From positions 62,001 to 126,000 of the forward strand of contig NZ_PQDH01000008.1 in assembly GCF_002964605.1 (NCBI RefSeq): DNA of 64,000 bases. Reading direction: 5' to 3'. Below the pieces are notes generated by a model. It saw only the letters and a list, made by a program, of their open reading frames with translations, searched no databases and had not been told where the DNA came from. The translations under genes and the position numbers were made by a program. This stretch comes from Vallitalea okinawensis. GTDB lineage: Bacteria > Bacillota > Clostridia > Lachnospirales > PQDH01. Below are positions 53,952-63,757 of this stretch, piece after piece. Positions within the stretch are counted from its first letter, which is position 1, and every line of letters starts with the position of its first letter.

Positions 53952-55090
53952 CTTCCTTTCACAAAATTTCTAGTCCAATTCTCAACCTCTAATATATCAT
54001 CTAATGTTGGCTCTAATATGTTTCTATGTGCATCCATTGATTGAAGAATAATTTCTGGTATATCAAGAAAACTGCATTGGTTATTTAGAAATAAATTAAC
54101 AGCCTCTTCATTAGCTGCATTTAATACAGTAGGTTGAGTTCCTTTTCGAGCTAGAGCATCAAAGGCCAATTGAAGACATTGAAATGTTCCTTGATCAGGT
54201 TTCTCAAATGTCAAATCCTTTAACCCAGTAAAATCCAACCTTTGAAAATTGTTTTTAATACGTTTTGGATAGGTCAAAGCGTATTGTATCGGAACCCGCA
54301 TATCCGGCTGACCCAATTGGGCCATGTAAGAACCATCCTGATACAATACCATGGAATGAATGATACTTTGTGGATGCACCACTACTTCTAAATCCTTTAT
54401 ATCCAAATCAAATAGCCACTTAGCTTCAATTACCTCTAACCCTTTGTTCATTAAAGTTGCAGAATCAATAGTAATCTTTTTGCCCATGCTCCAGTTAGGA
54501 TGATTCAATGCATCACTTAGTGTTACATTTCTAAGCTCATTTATAGTCTTGCCCCTAAAGGGTCCACCAGATGCAGTAAGTATAATTTTTTCTACCTCTT
54601 TTGCATTATTACCTTGAAGACATTGGAAAATTGCAGAATGCTCACTATCCACTGGGTAAATCATTACACCATGTTGCTTAGCAAGTGGCATGATTAATTC
54701 GCCAGCAGTTACAAGTGTTTCTTTATTAGCTAAAGCTATATGTTTACCTGCTTCAATAGCTGCAACTGTTGGTCTTAAGCCTACCATCCCCACAATTGAA
54801 GTAAGTACAATATCAACTTCATCAAGAGTTGCTACTTCTATTAGCCCTTCAATCCCAGAAACAACTTTTGTCTCGACTAAATTGGTTCTTAATCTCCTTC
54901 GTAATTCAAGAGCTTTTTCATGGTCAGTAACCGCAACAACTAAAGGCTGTAATTCATAAATTTGTTGCTCTAAGAGTTCTATATTTGAATGAGCAGTCAG
55001 CCCAAGTACTTCCATTTTCAAGTTTTTTAGCACATCGATTGCTTGGGTACCAATGGACCCTGTTGAACCTAAGATGCTAATTTTCTTCAT
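53939..55090 (-). CDS. dxr: 1-deoxy-D-xylulose 5-phosphate reductoisomerase
   Basis: A 383-residue enzyme of the MEP pathway, turning DXP into MEP with NADPH. The NADPH loop GSTGSIG (7-13), the metal and substrate motif PVDSEHSAIFQCLQG (about 149) and SGGPFRG (about 176) are present. Overlaps rseP, and sits in the order uppS-cdsA-dxr-rseP that is conserved in most bacteria. Confidence 0.97.
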   Translation of the reverse strand: MKKISILGSTGSIGTQAIDVLKNLKMEVLGLTAHSNIELLEQQIYELQPLVVAVTDHEKALELRRRLRTNLVETKVVSGIEGLIEVATLDEVDIVLTSIVGMVGLRPTVAAIEAGKHIALANKETLVTAGELIMPLAKQHGVMIYPVDSEHSAIFQCLQGNNAKEVEKIILTASGGPFRGKTINELRNVTLSDALNHPNWSMGKKITIDSATLMNKGLEVIEAKWLFDLDIKDLEVVVHPQSIIHSMVLYQDGSYMAQLGQPDMRVPIQYALTYPKRIKNNFQRLDFTGLKDLTFEKPDQGTFQCLQLAFDALARKGTQPTVLNAANEEAVNLFLNNQCSFLDIPEIILQSMDAHRNILEPTLDDILEVENWTRNFVKGRWSE

Positions 55091-55167
55091 TCTATCACCT
55101 CAAATGCTTATATATCTTTGGTGTAATTGTAGCACTTCATAAGTTTACTTCTTAATTAATATATGCA

Positions 55168-55974
55168 CTATACCACTATGGTTATGATGATATATACAAG
55201 AGGTGCTGTAAATAGTATGCTATCAAATCTGTCTAAAATGCCACCGTGCCCTGGTAGCAGTTTTCCAAAATCCTTAACATTAAAGTGCCTCTTTATAGCT
55301 GAAGCAGACAAATCACCAATAACACCAAATACTGATCCAAAAAGTCCAATAAGAACTGCCATAACTGGTAGCTGTGGGATTTGTACGCCAAAACCTCTTT
55401 GAATAATTAATCCGTAAACCAAACAAACGACTATACTACCAAATATGCCACCGATCAGACCTTCAACAGTTTTTTTGGGGCTTAGCTTTGGTGCCATTTT
55501 CTTCGTTCCAAATAAACGTCCCGCAAAATATGCAAAAGTATCACTGCTCCAAGCACTTAAAAAAATAAACCACACCAAGTAAAGTCCATTATCTCCGGTT
55601 CGAATAACATAAATTAATGACAATAAGACAGGCACGTAAATCAGTCCAAAATAAGTTGTACCTATATCTAATATACTATATTTTGGGTATGTGAATACTA
55701 GTGTTCCAAACAAAGTCACTATAAAGCAAAAGGATAAAACAAAAAAAAGTTGATTGTTAGGACCATACTCCACTAAGAAAAAGTAAAAAATAACAGTCGC
55801 CAACAACCCTAATGACTTAATTGGCTTAATTGGACCTTTAATAGCATTGTAAAACTCAAATAGACCAATTAAACTAATAGCACACAGTAATAAAACTAAC
55901 ATAGGACCACCTATGTAAATAAACGCAATAAATATAGGCGCTGCTATAATAGCTGTTAAAATACGAGTTTTCAT
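55168..55974 (-). CDS. cdsA: Phosphatidate cytidylyltransferase
   Basis: A 268-residue integral membrane enzyme making CDP-diacylglycerol from CTP and phosphatidic acid. Eight or so helices; the C-terminal signature runs from [16 protein letters not shown] through [12 protein letters not shown] to [18 protein letters not shown] with its acidic metal site. It follows uppS by 14 bases. Confidence 0.96.
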   Translation of the reverse strand: MKTRILTAIIAAPIFIAFIYIGGPMLVLLLCAISLIGLFEFYNAIKGPIKPIKSLGLLATVIFYFFLVEYGPNNQLFFVLSFCFIVTLFGTLVFTYPKYSILDIGTTYFGLIYVPVLLSLIYVIRTGDNGLYLVWFIFLSAWSSDTFAYFAGRLFGTKKMAPKLSPKKTVEGLIGGIFGSIVVCLVYGLIIQRGFGVQIPQLPVMAVLIGLFGSVFGVIGDLSASAIKRHFNVKDFGKLLPGHGGILDRFDSILFTAPLVYIIITIVV

Positions 55975-55988
55975 AAAGCTTAGCCTCC

Positions 55989-56720
55989 TTAAATTGCACC
56001 AAAACGGCGATCACGAGTTTGATAATAATAAATCGCTTTATAAAGTTCTTCAGCATCAAAATCTGGCCATTTTGTTTCTGTGAAATAGAATTCAGCATAA
56101 GCTAATTGCCACAGTAAATAATTACTTAGACGCTGCTCTCCACTTGTTCGAATCAGTAAGTCAGGGTCTGGGAAATCCTTTGTATCCAGATGTTTATCCA
56201 TAACATGCTCGTCTATTTCATCAACCATGAGAGAACCTTCTTTAATGTCTTGGCTAACTTTTTTTACAGCACGAACAATTTCGTCACGACTACCATAATT
56301 AATGGCTATGACAAGATTAAAAGTTCTATGATGCTGTGTTGCCTTGACTACATTTGCTATCTTCTTCTTTAAGTCATCATCCAGTCGTGATATATCGCCA
56401 ATTACACTGATTTTAATATCACTATCCATTGCATCCTTACGATATTTATCTAATCCTTGTCTAAGAAGATTCATTAGATAAGATACTTCTTTTTCTGGTC
56501 TACTCCAGTTTTCAGTTGAAAATGCATAAACAGTCATATACTTTATACCACAACGAATTGCTGCATCTGTTACCTTCTTAAGCGTTTTGGATCCTTCTTT
56601 ATGACCTTCCATCCGAAGTTTATTTCTTTCCCTAGCCCAGCGGCCATTACCATCCATGATGACAGCAATATGTTTTGGGATACTATTTTTATCTAGTTCA
56701 TTATACCAATTTTTAGACAT
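55989..56720 (-). CDS. uppS: Undecaprenyl diphosphate synthase
   Basis: A 243-residue cis-prenyltransferase making the C55 lipid carrier for wall synthesis from IPP and FPP. The catalytic Asp lies in [10 protein letters not shown] (22-31), with [11 protein letters not shown] (about 75) and [15 protein letters not shown] (about 195) as the other family blocks. It opens the uppS-cdsA-dxr-rseP operon behind the frr terminator; no promoter stands out in the 40-base gap, so read-through may feed it. Confidence 0.97.
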   Translation of the reverse strand: MSKNWYNELDKNSIPKHIAVIMDGNGRWARERNKLRMEGHKEGSKTLKKVTDAAIRCGIKYMTVYAFSTENWSRPEKEVSYLMNLLRQGLDKYRKDAMDSDIKISVIGDISRLDDDLKKKIANVVKATQHHRTFNLVIAINYGSRDEIVRAVKKVSQDIKEGSLMVDEIDEHVMDKHLDTKDFPDPDLLIRTSGEQRLSNYLLWQLAYAEFYFTETKWPDFDAEELYKAIYYYQTRDRRFGAI

Positions 56721-56762
56721 ATCTAACCTCCAAAAACAAAGTATTGAAAAACTTTCCTATTC

Positions 56763-56790
56763 CAAAAAATCCCCCTCTGGTTAGAGGGGA
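56763..56790 (-). terminator. Terminator after frr
   Basis: CCCCTC-TAACCA-GAGGGG on the minus strand, then GATTTTTTGG, 17 bases after the frr stop. Confidence 0.9.
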
Positions 56791-56806
56791 AATTCTTACT
56801 TCATTA

Positions 56807-57364
56807 CTAAACGGATAAAATATCTTTGCTCTTGTTATCGATATGCATGTCAATGTCTTTAACAAATTTATCAGTTAAGTCTTGAACTTCTTTTTCGTAA
56901 TCAGCTAAATCGTCTTCAGTTATTTCATTATTCTTTTTCATTTTTTTGAAATGATCTATAGCATCACGACGAATATTTCTAATAGCTACTTTAGAGTTTT
57001 CGCCTTTTTTCTTGATGTCTTTAACAAGGTCTTTTCTACGTTCTTCTGTTAATTCAGGGAAAACAAGTCGAATAATTTTACCATCACTATTTGGTGTGAT
57101 ACCAACATCTGATGCTAAAATAGCCTTTTCAATTTCTTTAATGATACTTGCATCCCAAGGTTGAATCTGTAATAAACGAGCTTCAGGAACTGTTATATTT
57201 CCTACTTGCTGTAATGGAGTTGGTGAACCGTAATAATCAACTGTAATTTTGTCTAAGACATGTGGGTTTGCACGACCAGCTCTAATGGAGTTATAGTCGT
57301 TTTCAAGAGCATGAATCGTCTTTATCATTTTTTCTTCGTATTTCTTTAGTGCTTGATCAGGCAT
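56807..57364 (-). CDS. frr: Ribosome recycling factor
   Basis: A 185-residue protein that, with EF-G, splits post-termination ribosomes. The three-helix domain and the hinged second domain are both full length; SIRAGRANPHVLDKITVDYYG (25-45 region) and the C-terminal QDLTDKFVKDID are typical. It follows pyrH by 45 bases. Confidence 0.97.
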   Translation of the reverse strand: MPDQALKKYEEKMIKTIHALENDYNSIRAGRANPHVLDKITVDYYGSPTPLQQVGNITVPEARLLQIQPWDASIIKEIEKAILASDVGITPNSDGKIIRLVFPELTEERRKDLVKDIKKKGENSKVAIRNIRRDAIDHFKKMKKNNEITEDDLADYEKEVQDLTDKFVKDIDMHIDNKSKDILSV

Positions 57365-57409
57365 TTAACCATCTCCTCCTATTGAATAAGTGTATAAATA
57401 ATAGTTTTA

Positions 57410-58108
57410 CTACGTTCGAACTATAGTACCGATTTTCTTACCTTCTATTGCGTTGACGATACTATCTTCTTCATTGAGTCCGAAAATGAGTACAGGCATA
57501 TTATTATCAGAGCATAAACTTGCTGCAGTTATGTCGATAACGCGCAAACCATTCTTTACAATATCACTGCACTGAATTTCGTCATATTTCTTAGCCTCAG
57601 GATTAACACTTGGATCGCTGTCATATACACCGTCGATATTTTTTGCAAACAATAAGATGTCACAATCAGTTTCAATACCACGCAAGGCTGCACCAGTGTC
57701 AGTCGAAAAATAAGGATGCCCTGTCCCACCAGCAAAGAAAACAACTGTACCATTTTTAAGATGTGATACTGCACTATCTTTAGAAAAGGTTTCTGTCATG
57801 GTTCCCACTGGAAAAGGAGTTTGAACTACTGTTTTAATTCCTACCCCACGAAAAACTTCAGATGCATAGATAGCATTCATAATAGTGGCCATCATACCAA
57901 TCTGGTCTGCTTTTGTGCGGTCCATTCTTTCAGAACTACGCCCTCTCCAGAAGTTACCGCCACCGATAACTATTGAAACTTGTGTACCTTTATTCAGAAT
58001 ACGTTTGACTTGATCAGCAACGATTAATACGTTACCTTCATCAAAACCAAATCCTTTTTCTCCAGCTAAAGCTTCTCCGCTTAATTTAAGTAATACTCTA
58101 CTGTACAT
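57410..58108 (-). CDS. pyrH: Uridylate kinase
   Basis: A 232-residue bacterial UMP kinase of the amino-acid kinase fold, a hexamer controlled by GTP and UTP in the family. LKLSGEALAGEKGFGFD (7-23), IVIGGGNFWRG and DTGAALRGIETDCD are conserved. It lies between tsf and frr, behind the terminator of tsf. Confidence 0.97.
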   Translation of the reverse strand: MYSRVLLKLSGEALAGEKGFGFDEGNVLIVADQVKRILNKGTQVSIVIGGGNFWRGRSSERMDRTKADQIGMMATIMNAIYASEVFRGVGIKTVVQTPFPVGTMTETFSKDSAVSHLKNGTVVFFAGGTGHPYFSTDTGAALRGIETDCDILLFAKNIDGVYDSDPSVNPEAKKYDEIQCSDIVKNGLRVIDITAASLCSDNNMPVLIFGLNEEDSIVNAIEGKKIGTIVRT

Positions 58109-58173
58109 GAGCGAACTCCCTTCAATAATAATGTATCACAGTTAAGTCTATTTGTCGAGTATTTTTAGACACC

Positions 58174-58204
58174 CATAGAAAGGGGAAGACCAATGATCTT
58201 CCCC
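58174..58204 (-). terminator. Terminator after tsf
   Basis: GGGGAAGA and TCTTCCCC form an 8-bp stem with a 7-base loop; the tail TTTCTATG is short, so some read-through into pyrH is likely. Confidence 0.75.
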
Positions 58205-58226
58205 CAGTAAAATACATTCACGTTTA

Positions 58227-59144
58227 TTATTGTCCGATTTGTCTAGCAACTTCTTCAGCAAAGTTCTCTTCTTTTTTCTCAATACCTTCGCCAGTTTCAA
58301 AGCGAACAAAGTTCTTAAGTGTTACTTCAACACCAGCTTCTTTAGCAGTATTAGCAATATATTTTGCAACAGTTAAATCACCATCTTTAACATACGCTTG
58401 ATCTAAGAGACATACTTCCTTAAGCTGTTTATTTAAACGACCAACAACCATTTTTTCAACGATTGCTTCAGGCTTACCTTCATTTAATGCTTGTTGCTTT
58501 AAGATTTCAGTTTCTTTTTCAATATACTCTTTAGAAACTTGTTCTCTTGATAAATATTTAGGATTAATAGCTGCAACTTGCATAGCAACGTTTTTACCCA
58601 TTTCAAAAATAGCTGCATTAGGCTCAGAGCATTCTAACTCAACTAAAACACCAATTCTACCGCCACCATGAATATAATCAACAACCACTGTATTATTATC
58701 AATTTTTTCAAAACGACGAATAGATAAATTCTCACCAATCTTAGCTACTTTTTCTACTAAAACGTCTTTAACAGTCTTGCTTGCTTCAGCTGACCAAGCT
58801 TCAGATAAGAACTCATCAATATTAGCAGCTTTAGTATTAAGCGCTTGCTCAGCTACTTCTTTAACATATACTTGGAAATCTTCATTCTTAGCAACGAAAT
58901 CCGTCTCTGAATTAACTTCTACTATAGCACCAACTTTGTGATCATCTGAAACAACAGTCTTAACTAAACCTTCAGCAGCAACTCTTCCTGCTTTTTTAGC
59001 AGCAGCGGCTAACCCTTTTTCTCTTAGAAATTCAACAGCTTTTTCAATGTCACCATTTGTTTCATTTAAAGCTTTTTTACAATCCATCATACCTGCGCCA
59101 GTTTTTTCACGTAACTCTTTAACCATGCTTGCAGTAATTGCCAT
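58227..59144 (-). CDS. tsf: Elongation factor Ts
   Basis: A 305-residue guanine-nucleotide exchange factor of EF-Tu. It begins [20 protein letters not shown], followed by DCKKAL, with the UBA-like N-terminal domain, then TDFVAKN, the loop that displaces Mg2+ on EF-Tu. The frame reaches an ATG at 59159, but GGAGG sits 8 bases before the ATG at 59144, the usual family start. Confidence 0.97.
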   Translation of the reverse strand: MAITASMVKELREKTGAGMMDCKKALNETNGDIEKAVEFLREKGLAAAAKKAGRVAAEGLVKTVVSDDHKVGAIVEVNSETDFVAKNEDFQVYVKEVAEQALNTKAANIDEFLSEAWSAEASKTVKDVLVEKVAKIGENLSIRRFEKIDNNTVVVDYIHGGGRIGVLVELECSEPNAAIFEMGKNVAMQVAAINPKYLSREQVSKEYIEKETEILKQQALNEGKPEAIVEKMVVGRLNKQLKEVCLLDQAYVKDGDLTVAKYIANTAKEAGVEVTLKNFVRFETGEGIEKKEENFAEEVARQIGQ

Positions 59145-59248
59145 ATTCGTTACCTCCATTTATCTTCGTATCATTTACGTTTATCCTACACTCAGCTCTA
59201 ACCATCTTTTACCTCTATAGGAAGATTTGAGTATTTAGTATGTGTAGA

Positions 59249-59295
59249 CAAAAAGCTTCAACCGAATACAAAGTTGGCTGAATCGGCTGAAGCTT
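59249..59295 (-). terminator. Terminator or attenuator between rpsB and tsf
   Basis: AAGCTTCAGCCGA pairs with TCGGTTGAAGCTT (one G-U) over 13 bp, followed by TTTTTGTC on the minus strand, 19 bases past the rpsB stop. Confidence 0.88.
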
Positions 59296-59314
59296 AATAA
59301 CTTTTAAAGTTAAA

Positions 59315-60067
59315 TTATGCGTTAACTTCTTCAGCTGCTGGAGCTTCTTCTGTAGCAACTGCTTCTTCTTCTATATGCTCTTGGCTTCCTTGATTTGCTT
59401 CTACAACAGCGTTAGCCATTGTTGCAACAATTAACTTAACAGCACGAATCGCATCATCATTACCAGGGATAACATGATCAACTTCTTCTGGGTCACAGTT
59501 AGTATCTACAATTGATACAATTGGAATACCTAAAATGTGAGCTTCTTGAATAGCAATTCTTTCTTTTCTTGGGTCAACGATGAAAATTAAATCAGGAAGA
59601 CCATTCATGTCTTTAATACCACCAAGGTTTCTTTCAAGTTTGTCCATTTCATGTCTTAACTTGATAACTTCTTTTTTAGGTAAAACTTCGAATGTGCCAT
59701 CTTCAGCCCATTGCTCTAATTCTTTTAATCTTCTAATTCTACCTTGGATTGTTTTGAAGTTAGTTAACATACCACCTAACCATCTTTGGTTAACAAAGTA
59801 CATTCCACATCTTTGAGCCTCAGATTTAATTGCATCTTGAGCTTGTTTCTTAGTACCTACGAAAAGCACTTTGCCGCCTTCTTCAACAGTTTTTCGTACT
59901 ACATCATATGCTTCGTCGATTTTTCTGCTTGTTTTTTGTAAATCGATGATATAGATACCATTTCTCTCTGTGAAGATGTATGGAGCCATTTTAGGGTTCC
60001 ATCTTCTAGTTTGATGTCCAAAATGTACACCAGCTTCAAGTAATTGTTTCATTGAAATAACGCTCAT
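59315..60067 (-). CDS. rpsB: Small ribosomal subunit protein uS2
   Basis: A 250-residue uS2, a late-assembling 30S protein. It begins [20 protein letters not shown] and contains [35 protein letters not shown] and [12 protein letters not shown], all standard. The acidic tail [15 protein letters not shown] is longer than in some relatives. It is led by a long structured 5' UTR and a strong promoter. Conserved order rpsB-tsf-pyrH-frr follows. Confidence 0.98.
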   Translation of the reverse strand: MSVISMKQLLEAGVHFGHQTRRWNPKMAPYIFTERNGIYIIDLQKTSRKIDEAYDVVRKTVEEGGKVLFVGTKKQAQDAIKSEAQRCGMYFVNQRWLGGMLTNFKTIQGRIRRLKELEQWAEDGTFEVLPKKEVIKLRHEMDKLERNLGGIKDMNGLPDLIFIVDPRKERIAIQEAHILGIPIVSIVDTNCDPEEVDHVIPGNDDAIRAVKLIVATMANAVVEANQGSQEHIEEEAVATEEAPAAEEVNA

Positions 60068-60286
60068 AATATACCTCCGTAAATTGGTTTTTTCCTCCGC
60101 ATTCTTCCACTAGAACAAAAGTAACTCCGCTACGTTTGCGCAGCAACTTGTTTCGGCAGGAAAGTTTCATTGACGTGAACGAAGACGCTTTTACTTCATT
60201 CACTTAATTCTGAGAGCTTTCCTAGAGAATTAGAAAACCCGATGGGCACCTTTCTAAAAATCCGAATGCGTGTGTTTTCTCAAACG
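60068..60286 (-). ncRNA. Structured leader RNA of rpsB
   Basis: A 219-nt 5' UTR with at least five nested helices (minus strand): a closing helix CGCATTC/GAATGCG (60264-60270 with 60098-60104); TTAGAAA/TTTCTAA with inner CCC/GGG (60251-60257 and 60230-60236); AGGAAAG/CTTTCCT (60217-60223 and 60158-60164) enclosing a 10-bp hairpin GTGAATGAAG/CTTCGTTCAC (60194-60203 and 60175-60184); and AACAA/TTGTT around GCTGCG-CAAA-CGTAGC (60114-60152). GGAGG follows the closing helix directly. The layout suggests a regulatory leader, perhaps for uS2 autocontrol. I do not recognise the family. Confidence 0.7.
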
Positions 60287-60292
60287 CTATAT

Positions 60293-60321
60293 AGTATAAC
60301 ACATGTTATGTGGTAAATCAA
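60293..60321 (-). promoter_or_regulatory. rpsB promoter
   Basis: -35 TTGATT (60316-60321), 17-base spacer and -10 TATACT (60293-60298) with TG at the extended position. It places the transcript start near 60286. Confidence 0.82.
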
Positions 60322-60350
60322 CTAGTTCAAAGAATTTTTTACCTTTACTC

Positions 60351-60830
60351 TTAATGTTCTTTAAAAAAGAGTGAAATCAATAATTGAACTTCGCCCTTTC
60401 CTATATTGAGAGTTTTAGCAATTGTCTCGATATTCATACCTTTTTCATACATATCTTTTACACGTTCTCGTGTTGATAACTCTTCATCAAGAGTAGAAGG
60501 ATCACTAATGACTTTTTGATTTTTCATAGGCTCCTTCAAAGGTATTTCTTGCAATTCTTTTAGTTTTCTTTCTTTTTCATCTATAATATCATATATTAGC
60601 ATTAGTTCTTTCTGCTTTTTATTAAGCTCACTCATCATGTATTCATGAAGTTCATTAAGGTCTTTAATGGCTTGATTTGCTTCATCTAAACTTGGTTGCA
60701 ATGCCTCATACTTCTTATCATTGTCATCATTTTTATACTGTTTAGGATGATCTTTTTGCATTAAAGATATAATGATGAGTACGATACCTATAATGAGTAA
60801 TAAAATAATAAGAAAACTGATCTGTTCCAT
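60351..60830 (-). CDS. SwrB/YlxL-like membrane-anchored coiled-coil protein
   Basis: A 159-residue protein with one N-terminal membrane helix (about 5-24), a charged coiled coil (about 45-95) and a C-terminal helix-turn-helix-like end (about 120-159, RERVKDMYEKGMNIETIAKT). This plan, length and place between sigD and rpsB match SwrB (YlxL) of Bacillus subtilis, which promotes flagellar basal-body assembly and swarming. Homology rests on plan and position rather than clear identity. Confidence 0.75.
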   Translation of the reverse strand: MEQISFLIILLLIIGIVLIIISLMQKDHPKQYKNDDNDKKYEALQPSLDEANQAIKDLNELHEYMMSELNKKQKELMLIYDIIDEKERKLKELQEIPLKEPMKNQKVISDPSTLDEELSTRERVKDMYEKGMNIETIAKTLNIGKGEVQLLISLFFKEH

Positions 60831-60840
60831 CCATTACACC

Positions 60841-61149
60841 TCATACTTTGACATCAAAATGACCTAAACTATAGCCACTATCCTTTTTCTTACTTTGTTC
60901 CTTTTTGTTCTTTTGCTGTTTACCTTGTTTTTGTTCCCTATTTCGCTTCTCTTGTTCTTTATTAAACTTAACTCCATTACTTTCATCTTGGGCTATGACT
61001 TTTTGTTGATTCTTCTCATTTTGCTTATTTTGAGCCATAGAGAGATTAAACTGTTCTTGATTAAACTTATGAGACTCTTGATGACTTTGTTTACTGATTT
61101 GGCTTGATTTCGGTATCATTACTTGCATATCTAAAGGTCGAATTGGCAT
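60841..61149 (-). CDS. Small Gln/Lys-rich protein of the motility operon
   Basis: A 102-residue hydrophilic protein without membrane segments. It starts MPIRPLDMQVMIPKSSQISK; the middle is rich in Gln, Asn and Lys and probably disordered; the end GYSLGHFDVKV is more structured. The frame reaches 61209, overlapping the DUF342 gene, but AAGGAGGGG lies 4-5 bases before the ATG at 61149, which I use. Short proteins with this start occur at this place in clostridial flagellar operons; function unknown. Confidence 0.75.
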   Translation of the reverse strand: MPIRPLDMQVMIPKSSQISKQSHQESHKFNQEQFNLSMAQNKQNEKNQQKVIAQDESNGVKFNKEQEKRNREQKQGKQQKNKKEQSKKKDSGYSLGHFDVKV

Positions 61150-61160
61150 AGAACCCCTCC

Positions 61161-62531
61161 TTAAAATGCGGCAACTCTTACTTCTCCGCCTTCCAGAACT
61201 AAAGTACATCTGTCAAGTTGATTACGTATAACTAATGATTGAGAACCTATAGTAGCTACAGTTCCAGGATAAATTGATGTTGCAGCTCTTATTTTACCTT
61301 CTCGCACATTTTCAATAAGAGGCAATAGCTGCATAACAATATTTTCAGCAGCCTTTGATTCTTTGATCAACTTTTCTAATGTTTTATGACTTTTTTCTAA
61401 TACTTGAATGCGATCAGGTTTTATTATTCCCTTTTGACGTCTGTCTTCTAATACTTTTATAATTTGCTTTAACTTTTTAATTTCATCTTCAAGTTGACTT
61501 TTTTTCTCCTTGAACTCATGGTATTTTTCCATGATATCTGGGTCAACACCCACCTCTATAAAGGTTTTAGTTCCCATGGAAGTTCCAATTACTTTTGTAG
61601 AAATTTCCCGGTTTGCCTGTACCTTTCCTCCAGATATCAGTCCCTTGCCATTTACAATAATAACATCATTACAACTAACTTCACTATGTAAAATGGAGTT
61701 GGTGTTAATAGCAGCATTAGCTTTAACGAAAGCATTGGATATATACTTAACCACCAAACTTCCGTTACATATGACTCTTGCTTTGTCCATTCCCTGTACA
61801 CCACCACGAATGACAATATTTCCACCCGCTAGTAATGTAGCACCTTCAACGAGTCCCAGTACCTCTATATTCTTCTTTGCTTTAACTGAGAAGCCACTCA
61901 ATACATTACCTGTTACCATTATACTACCATTATAATTAACATCACCTGTAGCATGATCAACATTACCATTGATGGTTAATACCTCATTGACCACCACTTT
62001 ATCATAGATGAGGTCTACATGACCTTCTACATCCGATACCAGAGTTTTTCCACCATCACTTGTTGAAATATTAGGACCATGTTTCGGAAGGATTGCCTTT
62101 TTCACTGGCGGTGGCTGTATTGCTTCACCATATATATCAGTACCTTCTTCACCTTCTTGTTCAGGTTGTATCCTAACAATCACATCTCCTTGTTTAACAT
62201 TATTAATGAGGTTTAGATTATGAAAATCTACTGAACCATCATCAAGGAGTGATGGTTTGATCAATTTATTTGTATTAAATTCATAAATTATTTTACCATC
62301 GATACCGTTTTTGGCGACTTCACCATGAGCAATCTCATATGCCTGATTTAAGATAATCTCTTGCTTTAATTGCTCAATAACTTGAAGATCTATACCAAAT
62401 ACAATCCCACTTTCACATATAACTTCCTCAATGTGTTCAAATGTTATTTCTTCTTCATCAACTGGAGGAAGTACAATTAATGTTGCGAGTAAATTATCTT
62501 GTGAAATACTTAATTGTATGCTATCCTTCAT
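61161..62531 (-). CDS. DUF342 (FapA) family protein
   Basis: A 456-residue protein of the FapA family. The N-terminal part (about 1-165) leads to a right-handed beta-helix-like region (about 170-320) with repeated short strands (GSIMVTGNVLSGFSVKAKKN, GGNIVIRGGVQG), then a coiled coil (about 330-395) and a short C-terminal domain. Family members occur beside sigD/fliA in motility operons; a role in cell-surface or motility control is suspected, not shown. It lies between sigD and the Gln-rich gene. Confidence 0.9.
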   Translation of the reverse strand: MKDSIQLSISQDNLLATLIVLPPVDEEEITFEHIEEVICESGIVFGIDLQVIEQLKQEIILNQAYEIAHGEVAKNGIDGKIIYEFNTNKLIKPSLLDDGSVDFHNLNLINNVKQGDVIVRIQPEQEGEEGTDIYGEAIQPPPVKKAILPKHGPNISTSDGGKTLVSDVEGHVDLIYDKVVVNEVLTINGNVDHATGDVNYNGSIMVTGNVLSGFSVKAKKNIEVLGLVEGATLLAGGNIVIRGGVQGMDKARVICNGSLVVKYISNAFVKANAAINTNSILHSEVSCNDVIIVNGKGLISGGKVQANREISTKVIGTSMGTKTFIEVGVDPDIMEKYHEFKEKKSQLEDEIKKLKQIIKVLEDRRQKGIIKPDRIQVLEKSHKTLEKLIKESKAAENIVMQLLPLIENVREGKIRAATSIYPGTVATIGSQSLVIRNQLDRCTLVLEGGEVRVAAF

Positions 62532-62695
62532 TTACATCCCCTCCAAATTTTATCTTAGACATACGAAAATAAATAACTTGCATATCTGTTTAATGCTTCT
62601 TAAACTGTTATGTTACTGTATATTAACTCCATTCAGTTCAATAGGCTATTACTGAATTTTCCTAGTACATCAACGTTTCTATATATAATGTCATA

Positions 62696-63457
62696 TTAAT
62701 TGCGAATAAAAGCTAATTTACCACGTAATCGAGATAAAGCCTTTGAGTGTAACTGAGAAATACGGGATTCTGATACGCCAAGTATAAGACTAATTTCTTT
62801 TAAAGTCAATTCTTCATAATAATAGAGTGTAATAACAATTTGCTCTTTTTCAGGTAAAAGATCAATCATATCACCAAGTATATGAATCGTTTCATTTTTT
62901 TCCATGACTTTTTCTGGTTGATATTCTGAATTATCTTTTAAATTAAAGTGATTACCATTATGCTGCTCAACATAATCCTCTAAGGATACAAGATTGGATA
63001 TATTGGTATCGGAAACTAATTTATTGAATTCTTTCATATTCATATTGAGTTGGGCTGCAACTTCTACATCTGTGGCTGGTCGGCCAAGTTCTATTTCAAG
63101 AGATGTATATGCTTTTTCTAGATCTTTTTGCTTCTGTCTCAAGGATCGGGGTACCCAATCAATCTTTCTTATATTGTCTAAAATAGCACCTCTTATACGA
63201 AGTGAAGCATATGTCTCAAATTTAACACCCTTGTTTAAATCATACTTATCCAATGCGTCAATAAGTCCAAAATAACCGTATCCAAGTAAGTCATCATATT
63301 CAACATTGTTACCAAGATAAATATTAAGTCGGCCAGCTACATACTTAACTAATGATACGTATTCCTCTATAAGCTTTTCTTTACTATCGCTACTATGAGT
63401 TTTTTTATACTCAATCCATATTTTCTCAATATTTTTATCTGGCATAGCTGCCCCCAA
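62696..63457 (-). CDS. sigD: RNA polymerase sigma factor SigD/FliA (sigma-28)
   Basis: A 253-residue alternative sigma factor for flagellar and chemotaxis genes. Region 2 contains NNVEYDDLLGYGYFGLIDAL and FETYASLRIRGAILDNIRK; region 3 begins WVPRSLRQKQKD; region 4 has EELTLKEISLILGVSESRIS as the -35-binding helix-turn-helix. Position between cheD and rpsB is that of B. subtilis sigD. The sequence alone does not exclude the WhiG type, but the context does. Confidence 0.95.
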   Translation of the reverse strand: MGAAMPDKNIEKIWIEYKKTHSSDSKEKLIEEYVSLVKYVAGRLNIYLGNNVEYDDLLGYGYFGLIDALDKYDLNKGVKFETYASLRIRGAILDNIRKIDWVPRSLRQKQKDLEKAYTSLEIELGRPATDVEVAAQLNMNMKEFNKLVSDTNISNLVSLEDYVEQHNGNHFNLKDNSEYQPEKVMEKNETIHILGDMIDLLPEKEQIVITLYYYEELTLKEISLILGVSESRISQLHSKALSRLRGKLAFIRN

Positions 63458-63470
63458 TACTAGAAGTTAT

Positions 63471-63746
63471 TTATTCTTCACCTTCTAAATTTTGTGGTGT
63501 AGTTTCTAACTCTTCTGTTTCATCGATCATTGCTTCATCTAAATCATCAACCACTTCTTGATCATTTACATTCTTCATTATATTGAACAACATCTTTCGT
63601 ACAAATAAACCTATAAAATAAAAGCTTAATATAGCCAACACAATCTTAGTAAAGAAAGTTATGACATCATCTTTAACGGCAATACTTACAATTCCAATAA
63701 GTATACCAGCAACTAATGCTAATATATGATGAATATATCTTATCAT
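63471..63746 (-). CDS. Small two-helix membrane protein with acidic tail
   Basis: A 91-residue protein with two membrane helices (about 5-25 and 32-54) and an acidic C-terminal tail (DDLDEAMIDETEELE). It lies between cheD and sigD, 11 bases after cheD. I do not recognise a family. Its place suggests a motility-linked role. Confidence 0.7.
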   Translation of the reverse strand: MIRYIHHILALVAGILIGIVSIAVKDDVITFFTKIVLAILSFYFIGLFVRKMLFNIMKNVNDQEVVDDLDEAMIDETEELETTPQNLEGEE

Positions 63747-63757
63747 TATATATCTCC

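Noticed and set aside
60130-60225. Further copy of the palindromic repeat in the rpsB leader (CAGGAAAGT and CTTTCCTAG)
   Set aside because: Only the short arms look alike; the interior and tail differ and the arms are better explained as a helix of the leader.
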